Under the pieces are notes generated by a model, which was given only the letters and a program-made list of their open reading frames with translations, made no database searches and was not told the origin of the DNA. DNA of 5,629 nucleotides from an uncultured Bacteroides sp. (lineage in GTDB: Bacteria > Bacteroidota > Bacteroidia > Bacteroidales > Bacteroidaceae): NCBI GenBank assembly GCA_900551645.1, contig URWP01000183.1, forward strand, positions 1-5,629. The letters are read 5' to 3'. A program made the position numbers and the translations under genes. This document shows positions 1 through 5,629 of this stretch, piece by piece (position 1 is the stretch's first letter; every line of letters starts with the position of its first letter).

Positions 1-630
1 AGTTTGCAGCCCAACGCAGGGGCTAGCAACTGCTGACAATGCGAGATTTGATGTAAATATTCTTAAAATATTGGGTGAAACCCAATATCCAATAGGGCAT
101 CCCGGAATTTTCTTGAAATCAGATTGATTTGCTTCAAAATATAGTTTAAGACCATTATCTGAATGCTTAAAAGTGTAAACATTTATATTTGTCACATCTT
201 CATCGCGGTAAGTAGTAAAGTCATATTTTAATTCGTGATTCTTCTGTACTTGTAAGAAAAGTTGTCCGATATGAGTAAAATAGATATGCTGGAAATTACG
301 TTCATGTAGTTTAAAATATATACCTTTTGTCCTTGATTTTATTTTGGTCACGACAAAAGCTGTAGAGCCCCAATCAATACCGAAAATACCACGTCCCATG
401 TGCAATAATGAATCTATGTGATAATTACTAATTAGGTCCTTACGCAATGCCTCAAACGAGGACAAGAACAACCAAGACGGAAGATTAATCATACCATATT
501 TACCTTTTTCGTAAAGATGAAGAATACAAACTTCCATAAAAACAGCCATTAAATCTGTTTTTGAATTCGAGTAGTTTTTCTTTACATACTTGCTCAACAC
601 CTCATTCATACTACCTCCTCCCATATAAGG
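1..630. other. Low-GC tract covering the recognition-side part of pglX
   Basis: By hand count, positions 1-600 contain 204 G/C (34%), while positions 601-1200 of the same gene contain 272 (45%). The change falls within a few dozen bases of the NPPY codons (636-625). Codon choice shifts with it: after the motif, third positions are dominated by A and T (AAA, TTT, TAT, GGT, ATT), whereas before it GCC, CTG, GGC and AAC are common. The reading frame is unbroken, so this is a mosaic gene rather than a broken one. Confidence 0.65.
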
Positions 631-2091
631 CGGATTCATCACCAATGCATGATACTTTTCCGTCAAGGCTAGAATCAGTTCAAATGCAGGAAGTTGGGCA
701 CAAATGGCCTCCGGTATAAAGTTCTGATTGTGCCAATATTCTACTGTCTGTTTTACCAGCAATCGGGTACTGTCGCTAAGCTCAAATTTCATGATAGAGC
801 CCAACGAATCCGCGTGCTGCATCAAGTCGAAGCAAGCGATGAGTTCATTGATGTGAGTCTGATTTTCCTGCCCTAAAAAGAAATGGGGAAGGAATTCTCT
901 GACCAGACCATTCTTTTCTTCATCCCAAAGCTTCGGCATGGCCAATACATGAGGCAAGCAATGAGCGTCGGCAAATGAAGCATCCTTTTGGCAAGCTTTC
1001 AGCAAGAGGGCAAAAGTGGCTAATTGCTTGGCACGATTGTCAATGTCTACTCCGGTCAAGTTATGCTGAAAGATATTCTCTATGGCTTCCCCACGGCCAT
1101 AGCCTTCGGCAATATAAAGATCGTAGAGCAAATCAAAACACTCGTTCAGAATATGGCCTGAGCCACAGGCTAAATCGGCTACTTTCAGGTCTGTCAGTTC
1201 TTCGTATCTTAAGATGCTTTCTGCCGGAGTCTTTTCAGAGGGTTCCACCAGATATTGCCACTTCTTCTGTAGCGCAGTTTCGTATGGATTGTTGTCGAGG
1301 TAGATACGGCCCACCGTATTCTGCACCATATATTTCACAATCCAGTTAGGGGTGAATATTTGAGTAGCGGCAGGAATCTCGTCTGCCTCGAACTTGCCTT
1401 TCTTGGCAAATACTTCGTCTTTACGTTCTGAGATATAGAACTGGTAGAGCCAGCCTATCAGTTCCGGTGATTGAAAATCCTCATCGGTTACAAATTCCGT
1501 ATGGTTGAGCATGTCTACAAAGCCGCCTTCTGTCAAAATATTGTTCGGCAGAAGCAGCTCAGTATAGTCGGCCATAGAGCCGAAACACTGGTTGATGATG
1601 GGATTGTCATGACACCACGCGGTTATGAGCAGGGCAAACTGTTCGGTTACCTTCGTGTCATCGTCAAGTAACTCTATGACGCGCTGACGAAGATCTTCTT
1701 TCATCGGAGGAAGGTGGCCTTGGCGGGCTTGGTCCACAATAATCGGTGTACGTGCGGCATCGGCATACTGGAGTACAGGAGAACAGAGATTGTTCTTCTG
1801 CAAGATGCGAATGGCACACAGCCGGTTGAACCAGGTATAGGCAGCTTCTTCGTACACTTCATTGATACCTTTCTGCTGTACACGATTGAAGAGGGATATC
1901 CACTGATAGTAGAATCCCTCAGTATATAATTTCCCGTTCCAAAGTGTACCGCCCTGCATCAGTTGCGGACGATGCTCTTCGGCTACGTTTCCTTTTTTAT
2001 CGAAGCCGAGTGTCATAATCTTGGCTGCAATACCTGCTTTCAATATATTGCGAGCTTCGGTGGCGAAGCGTTTTATTCTGTTGGTGTCCAT
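1..2091 (-). CDS. pglX: BREX-1 adenine-specific DNA methyltransferase PglX, N-terminal part (truncated by window edge)
   Basis: PglX is the site-specific N6-adenine methyltransferase of BREX. It marks host DNA using S-adenosylmethionine and is needed for phage exclusion. The frame is open from the ATG at 2091 to base 1, giving 697 codons without a stop; family members are about 1,200 residues, so roughly the last 500 (most of the target-recognition part) are missing. Visible landmarks are a helical N-terminus starting MDTNRIKRFATEARNIL, the segment WFNRLCAIRILQ, QIFTPNWIVKYMVQNT near residues 244-259, SAM-binding motif I DLACGSGHIL at 306-315, and catalytic motif NPPYMGG at 486-492. GYWVS near 667-671 and GLQT at the very end match the region where PglX proteins enter their recognition domain. 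The start is fixed by an in-frame stop at 2121-2119. It lies 23 bases after the DUF4435 gene. GC drops to 34% after the NPPY motif. A stand-alone type IIG enzyme is less likely because brxC is next door. Confidence 0.95.
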   Translation of the reverse strand, partial: MDTNRIKRFATEARNILKAGIAAKIMTLGFDKKGNVAEEHRPQLMQGGTLWNGKLYTEGFYYQWISLFNRVQQKGINEVYEEAAYTWFNRLCAIRILQKNNLCSPVLQYADAARTPIIVDQARQGHLPPMKEDLRQRVIELLDDDTKVTEQFALLITAWCHDNPIINQCFGSMADYTELLLPNNILTEGGFVDMLNHTEFVTDEDFQSPELIGWLYQFYISERKDEVFAKKGKFEADEIPAATQIFTPNWIVKYMVQNTVGRIYLDNNPYETALQKKWQYLVEPSEKTPAESILRYEELTDLKVADLACGSGHILNECFDLLYDLYIAEGYGRGEAIENIFQHNLTGVDIDNRAKQLATFALLLKACQKDASFADAHCLPHVLAMPKLWDEEKNGLVREFLPHFFLGQENQTHINELIACFDLMQHADSLGSIMKFELSDSTRLLVKQTVEYWHNQNFIPEAICAQLPAFELILALTEKYHALVMNPPYMGGGSMNEVLSKYVKKNYSNSKTDLMAVFMEVCILHLYEKGKYGMINLPSWLFLSSFEALRKDLISNYHIDSLLHMGRGIFGIDWGSTAFVVTKIKSRTKGIYFKLHERNFQHIYFTHIGQLFLQVQKNHELKYDFTTYRDEDVTNINVYTFKHSDNGLKLYFEANQSDFKKIPGCPIGYWVSPNILRIFTSNLALSAVASPCVGLQT
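68..88. repeat. Perfect 9-bp inverted repeat inside pglX
   Basis: The arms ATATTGGGT (68-76) and ACCCAATAT (80-88) are exact reverse complements separated by GAA. They lie inside the pglX reading frame across residues 668-675, over the codons of the GYWVSPNI segment near the start of the presumed recognition region. It could form a short hairpin in mRNA or DNA, or be a recombinase or protein binding site. Chance plus coding constraint is also possible. Confidence 0.55.
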
Positions 2092-2114
2092 ATACTTTTC
2101 GTTATCTTCTTGAG
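2092..2114 (-). promoter_or_regulatory. A-rich translation leader of pglX
   Basis: The 23 bases between the DUF4435 stop and the pglX ATG read CTCAAGAAGATAACGAAAAG followed by TAT. They are purine-rich, with AAGAAGA 13-19 bases before the start codon, too far and too weak for a classical Shine-Dalgarno site. A-rich leaders of this kind are usual in Bacteroidota, where ribosome binding relies little on anti-Shine-Dalgarno pairing. No -33/-7 Bacteroides promoter is visible, so pglX is probably translated from the upstream transcript. Confidence 0.3.
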
Positions 2115-2963
2115 TTAATTATCCAAAATGGCTTTCAAGTCATTCTGCAATAGTTCAATCTCATCATATCCTGTGGTATGCAATCCTTTATCAAGAATGT
2201 CTGTCCTGAACGCAATGCCTGTTCCTTTGTATAATAGGGTCCCGATGTGCAGCATCAGCTTATACAGTTGATGACCTTGAATGTGCAAGTAGGCATTTTC
2301 CGGAGTTAAAATTCCATTTGGATTTGCCGGTTCTTCTGTCAGTCCACCTGTTGCGGCTTCAAACAGGGACTGAACGGTTTTCAGATATACTTTGCCGTTA
2401 TCTGCTAAATCAGTACGTTTAGGTTGCAGAGGAATACAGGCATTGAATTTCGAAACATTCCACAACTGATTGAGATGGCTGTCTGCACCGTACCGAATCA
2501 GATACAGTAACGGCTTATAAACGATTCTTGAAAACGACATCAGAAATGCCTGTATGTCAAAATCAGTTTCAGGTTGTATCAGCTTCATGCGTTCACTGAG
2601 ATGAGAGGCTTCGCATAAGTGATTCTCCCACGAATAGGCATAGGTCTGAGCAATGAAATTCTTTGCTGAAAGTTCAGTCTCACCTCTTAACAAACGCAAA
2701 TCACTGTCTATGCAGATAAAGAAACGCGCAGTAAGGTAAGGTCTGAATTTCAGGCATTGCTCACATCCGCGGGTGTCTTTCCCGTCATCACTCTTGCTGA
2801 AATACAGGTAGCGGTAACGCCCCGGTTTAATAGTTTGAAGTTGATAGTCCCAAAATGTCTCATCTTCCTCGTCTTCCAGATGTACCACGGCCTGATAACG
2901 TCCTGTCAGGGCAAGATTCCGATAAAGCTTGGCTTGTTTCTCTATCCAATTGATTCCTTCCAT
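2115..2963 (-). CDS. DUF4435 (TOPRIM-like) protein, AriB-like candidate effector inside the BREX operon
   Basis: This 282-residue protein has the hallmarks of DUF4435, the family of the PARIS effector AriB, a TOPRIM-fold nuclease. The usual opening VEGxxDxxFW appears as LEDEEDETFW at residues 29-38, keeping the key acid (E30), D34 and F37-W38 but replacing glycine by D31. The TOPRIM DxD motif is CIDSD, with D86 and D88, on a hydrophobic strand (FFICIDSD). The later family acid appears in YSWENHL (E113). A CxxC pair (C67, C70) lies between the first two motifs. The C-terminal half (about 120-282) is helical and I recognise no motif there. There is no signal peptide or membrane segment, so it is cytoplasmic. 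Its ATG follows the ATPase stop by only 8 bases, suggesting coupled translation and a shared complex. By analogy it would be a nuclease held or activated by the ATPase; the substrate cannot be read from sequence. The DUF4435 call is firm, the AriB-like role is inferred. Confidence 0.8.
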   Translation of the reverse strand: MEGINWIEKQAKLYRNLALTGRYQAVVHLEDEEDETFWDYQLQTIKPGRYRYLYFSKSDDGKDTRGCEQCLKFRPYLTARFFICIDSDLRLLRGETELSAKNFIAQTYAYSWENHLCEASHLSERMKLIQPETDFDIQAFLMSFSRIVYKPLLYLIRYGADSHLNQLWNVSKFNACIPLQPKRTDLADNGKVYLKTVQSLFEAATGGLTEEPANPNGILTPENAYLHIQGHQLYKLMLHIGTLLYKGTGIAFRTDILDKGLHTTGYDEIELLQNDLKAILDN

Positions 2964-2971
2964 ACGTCGTG

Positions 2972-3691
2972 TTACTTTGTGATTTGTTCCATATACCAGA
3001 CTTTATCTCCCCATCCATCTCCAAACAGGGCAGGGGAATGAGTCGTAATGAAAAACTGAGCATTGGGATTGAAACGAACCAACAGATTGATGAGTTCAAA
3101 TTGCCAGTCTATATCCAGTGAGTTTTCCGGCTCGTCAATCAGAACGATAGATTCACGTTTGCCCAATAAAAATACACGGAGCAGAATCAGCAGTACTTGC
3201 ATCTCTCCGGAAGAAAGTGCTCCTACGGGTAGCGTGCCGTTATCAGTAATCACAGAAAATTTGCTTCCCTCTATCTCTATCCGTTTGCGGGTTAAAGCGA
3301 ACAAGCCGTTGACAGTTTTCTGGAAATCAGCAATCTGCGCTTTTAACTCTTCTTGTTTCTCAGCAGAACTGTCTATCATGGACATACGAAGACTCATCAG
3401 CGAAGGACCTGTTTTCATGTCATAGATGAAATACTCCAGATCTTGCGCTAATGCCGTAGCTGTCTTCCGCTTATCTCGCATGGCAATATTATCAATGGAA
3501 GGCAGATAAACAATGTCTTCACTTTGTCCATGGTTATCCGCCACCAGTGACTCGTAGAGCTTTTTTAGAAAAGTGGTTTTCCCACTTCCATTTACCCCCA
3601 TTATAATGTTGACATCGGGATGGGCCGGGAACTGGACTTTCTGTTTGTTCCAAAGGTCGATATTTATTTCCGATATTCTTGACAGTGACAT
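2972..3691 (-). CDS. Compact ABC/SMC-type AAA ATPase, AriA-like candidate sensor inside the BREX operon
   Basis: This 239-residue ATPase belongs to the AAA_21/AAA_15-type ABC ATPases seen in many defence systems. It has Walker A GVNGSGKT at residues 32-39 (K38), an ABC signature LSSGEMQ at 159-165, Walker B IVLIDEPE at 182-189 (catalytic E187), a D-loop-like SLD at 191-193 and switch histidine H218 in ITTHSPALF. All residues needed to bind and hydrolyse ATP are present. The insert between Walker A and the signature is only about 120 residues, with a short helical stretch near 98-140, so there is no long coiled coil and no fused nuclease domain. An in-frame stop at 3706-3704 fixes the ATG. It begins 24 bases after brxC and ends 8 bases before the DUF4435 gene. 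In PARIS the ATPase AriA assembles with DUF4435 AriB and senses phage anti-restriction proteins; the same role is inferred here from pairing, though the protein is unusually short for AriA. GC is 44%, close to its neighbours. Confidence 0.85.
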   Translation of the reverse strand: MSLSRISEINIDLWNKQKVQFPAHPDVNIIMGVNGSGKTTFLKKLYESLVADNHGQSEDIVYLPSIDNIAMRDKRKTATALAQDLEYFIYDMKTGPSLMSLRMSMIDSSAEKQEELKAQIADFQKTVNGLFALTRKRIEIEGSKFSVITDNGTLPVGALSSGEMQVLLILLRVFLLGKRESIVLIDEPENSLDIDWQFELINLLVRFNPNAQFFITTHSPALFGDGWGDKVWYMEQITK

Positions 3692-3715
3692 ATATTCTAG
3701 GTTTTAGGATTGCTG

Positions 3716-5629
3716 TTATTTGATAATCATTACTCCATCGTGGTCGACAAGCAGGCGCTCCAACTGCTGACGCAGTCCGTCCAGATAGTGTTCGATATCT
3801 TCTGCATTCGTAATAGGCAGCTTGGTCTTGGTCTGCAGTGCGGCCTGACGGATTCTCTTCTCCTGTTCCGGTGATGTTGTAGGAATATACGACATGATTC
3901 TCTCTACCTGTTCCTGATAGAAAGCATCGGTATTGACATTGTTCTGCAACACCAGAATATTGGTCGGAGAGGTCTTGAGTTGAATCGTCGCTTCACGGTC
4001 GGACAATACGCTCACAGGCACATGTTGCTGTTCTGACACTTGCTTGAGATAGTCGAACATATCATTGTAGGCCGATTTGATTTTCTCACGCAAGTGGTTT
4101 CGTACATCATCCAAGATTCCTGAAAGCTGGTTCATCAGCTTGATGTAGTTACGGAATGTCTTGCCGATAGGCCATGGATCGTCCTTCACCTTACAGAATT
4201 CACCGACAGCTCCCTGCTGCTCCATGGGTACAAACGGAAAGTTGTAGACATTGTCATCTGCAAACTGAATGAGCTGTTTATAGGTAGAAAGCTGGTCGTG
4301 CGTGAATTGCACCACTTCCTTGCATTTGTCGGTAAGAGTCTTGGCTTCATCCTTTGACGCGATGAGGAGGTTGAAGAATTTCAACGGATCGCGTTCATCA
4401 AGCCATGATTCAAAGAGTTCAATAGCCTGGCGGATTGGACCGGCAAAAGGATAGGTGATTATCTGTTGCTCGATATCCTTATAACCTTTGACTAATCTGG
4501 CCAGACTGCGCTCACTCTCCATGTCACGGCAAGCACGGAACAGTTGGGTGCTGTCGGTAGTGGATGGAGCGGAAGATATGCCGAATATTTCTTTCCAGGC
4601 TGCAATGAAATTCTGAATGACCTGTGGCGAAATAACTTGTGCCTGACGGAGTGTAAACTTGTTGCTTTCGTTCACAATACGGTTGGCTACGGTCGTTATT
4701 TCTACGTTCGGATTGTTCGCATAGGAATAGTCGCGGTTGTGACGACGTACCAGTTCATTGATGACATAGAGGGTACAGATATTGTCCCATCCGTATGGCG
4801 CTTTTGAGAACTTGGTAAGCACATCCGATACGTTCACCTCTGCAAACTGCTTGTTCAAGTAGATTTCCACTTCGTGTTCTGCATCAGTAAGAACGGCGTT
4901 CATGCCTTCATATTCCCCTGCTTCAATATTGCGCAGAATGGCTTTCTTCAACTGTTCCGTGGTACGGGGAATATTTGAAGAATCCACCAGGTTGGCTTTC
5001 GTGTAAATCCCTGCCAGATGTTTCTCGATGGCGGCACGGTAACGGTCGTTTCCTTTCTTTTGTCCCAGTTCCGCTTCGTCAATCACACTCAGTCCCGAAA
5101 CAATGGGGCAAGTGTCAAGAATCTTTTCAAATTCTTTTTTGATAAGTCCTTCGTAGAGTTCCTCAGCCCGTTTGACAAATTCTTTGCGGGTGTTGGCATT
5201 ATCCTCGTTGGGAACAGGAGTTGCCATGTAACGTTCAGCCTGACAGTACCAGTAGAAGGCGTTGTACAAACGTCTGTTCTCACGATATTGGGGGCCTACA
5301 TAATAGACCATCCGGTTAGCATTGCTATTCTGCAGGGCAAGTTGCTCGGCGGTATCATAGTCTGGATCCATCACAAATTCCACCATTACATCCGGATTGT
5401 TGCTCAGGAAAGTACGTTGTTTGATGGTCAGTCCTACCGAAAAACTGCGGGTCTTGTATGGCTCTTTGTTGCGGAGAGTTGTGATATATTTATTGAAAAT
5501 ATCCTTCAATTTTTCAGCCTGAATATTATTGTCCGCTACCTGGCTCTTAATAAGTTGAGCCACCTTCATTTCCTCCTCGCTGTAAAACGTGAAAGTATCT
5601 GGTGCGCCCTGCTTGCCTTGCTCGCGGCG
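3716..5629 (-). CDS. brxC: BREX-1 P-loop protein BrxC, C-terminal half (5' end outside window)
   Basis: BrxC is the large (about 1,200-residue) P-loop ATPase-like protein of BREX, essential for phage exclusion and thought to work with BrxB, PglZ and PglX in a DNA-bound complex. The frame is open from base 5629 (RREQGKQGAPDTFTYSEEE) to the TAA at 3718-3716, giving 637 residues. The methionine at 5569 is internal, because the frame continues upstream without a stop. The Walker motifs would lie in the missing half. The visible part is soluble and mainly helical, with no membrane segment or catalytic motif I can name. The family match rests on its general character, its size and on pglX lying downstream, including the late segment DREATIQLKTSPTNILVLQ and the helical tail ending HYLDGLRQQLERLL. 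GC is about 47% over 4321-4920, the highest in the window. It is followed after 24 bases by the ATPase gene, where most type 1 operons would have pglX. Confidence 0.88.
   Translation of the reverse strand, partial: RREQGKQGAPDTFTFYSEEEMKVAQLIKSQVADNNIQAEKLKDIFNKYITTLRNKEPYKTRSFSVGLTIKQRTFLSNNPDVMVEFVMDPDYDTAEQLALQNSNANRMVYYVGPQYRENRRLYNAFYWYCQAERYMATPVPNEDNANTRKEFVKRAEELYEGLIKKEFEKILDTCPIVSGLSVIDEAELGQKKGNDRYRAAIEKHLAGIYTKANLVDSSNIPRTTEQLKKAILRNIEAGEYEGMNAVLTDAEHEVEIYLNKQFAEVNVSDVLTKFSKAPYGWDNICTLYVINELVRRHNRDYSYANNPNVEITTVANRIVNESNKFTLRQAQVISPQVIQNFIAAWKEIFGISSAPSTTDSTQLFRACRDMESERSLARLVKGYKDIEQQIITYPFAGPIRQAIELFESWLDERDPLKFFNLLIASKDEAKTLTDKCKEVVQFTHDQLSTYKQLIQFADDNVYNFPFVPMEQQGAVGEFCKVKDDPWPIGKTFRNYIKLMNQLSGILDDVRNHLREKIKSAYNDMFDYLKQVSEQQHVPVSVLSDREATIQLKTSPTNILVLQNNVNTDAFYQEQVERIMSYIPTTSPEQEKRIRQAALQTKTKLPITNAEDIEHYLDGLRQQLERLLVDHDGVMIIK

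Noticed and set aside
694..1929. Several open frames of 60-124 codons on both strands (694-876, 975-1349, 1471-1671, 1701-1883, 1714-1929)
   Set aside because: All lie within the continuous, motif-bearing pglX frame, have no recognisable domain and read like out-of-frame or antisense translations of it.
1..2091. Calling the methyltransferase a stand-alone type IIG restriction-modification enzyme
   Set aside because: The visible part has no N-terminal nuclease PD-(D/E)xK motif, and the brxC neighbour and the NPPYMGG / IFTPNWIVKYM segments fit PglX.
2757..3099. A plus-strand frame at 2757-3041 and a minus-strand frame at 2860-3099 spanning the ATPase/DUF4435 junction
   Set aside because: They overlap two well-supported genes in other frames and lack any domain; the minus-strand one only bridges the 8-base gap by reading the wrong frame.
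3063..3425. A 120-codon plus-strand frame opposite the ATPase gene
   Set aside because: It is antisense to the Walker B and signature region; its serine- and arginine-rich content is typical of reverse-strand shadows.
3560..3566. An in-frame A AAA AAG slippery heptamer (minus strand) just after the ATPase Walker A motif
   Set aside because: A -1 shift would reach a stop about ten codons later and yield only a fragment of roughly 50 residues with no downstream frame to fuse to; I see no supporting stem-loop. It is best read as ordinary Leu-Lys-Lys codons.
2115..3691. Reading the pair as Gabija or an OLD-family nuclease
   Set aside because: In OLD/GajA the TOPRIM domain is fused to the ATPase, and Gabija's partner is a UvrD-like helicase. 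Here the ATPase ends after its core and the partner has the DUF4435 motif order, so PARIS-like fits better.
4544..5283. Open frames at 4544-4807 (plus) and 5089-5283 (minus) within brxC
   Set aside because: The brxC frame is uninterrupted across both and neither shows a domain or a credible translation start.

Overview
The window is the middle of a type 1 BREX anti-phage defence operon. Everything is read from the minus strand, so transcription runs from position 5629 towards position 1. The base composition (about 42-47% GC in the genes, with one 34% stretch), the A-rich leaders without strong Shine-Dalgarno boxes and the protein character suggest a Bacteroidota member, probably a gut Bacteroides or relative. 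The taxon is inferred; no marker gene is present.

Layout in transcription order: (1) 5629-3716, the C-terminal 637 residues of brxC, whose N-terminal P-loop half lies outside the window. (2) 3691-2972, a compact 239-residue ABC-type (SMC/AAA_21-like) ATPase with intact Walker A, signature, Walker B and switch-histidine motifs. (3) 2963-2115, a 282-residue DUF4435 (TOPRIM-like) protein. (4) 2091-1, the N-terminal 697 residues of pglX, the BREX adenine-specific DNA methyltransferase, which runs off the left edge. The gaps are 24, 8 and 23 bases, so the four genes look like one transcription unit. No stretch over 300 bases lacks a gene, and I see no RNA gene, insertion sequence, CRISPR array or terminator.

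The canonical type 1 order places pglX directly after brxC. Here an ATPase + DUF4435 pair sits between them. This pair has the same architecture as PARIS (AriA ATPase + AriB DUF4435 effector), an abortive defence triggered by phage anti-restriction proteins such as Ocr, which also inhibits BREX. A reasonable hypothesis is a guard module built into the BREX operon: BREX methylates self DNA and blocks phage, and the embedded pair responds when phage disables BREX. This is inferred from domain pairing and position; the ATPase is much shorter than I would expect for AriA, so it may be a distinct PARIS-like branch.

A second signal lies inside pglX. GC content falls from about 45% to about 34% just after the catalytic NPPY motif, which suggests that the specificity-determining half has been exchanged by recombination. 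A perfect 9-bp inverted repeat lies near the presumed start of the recognition region.
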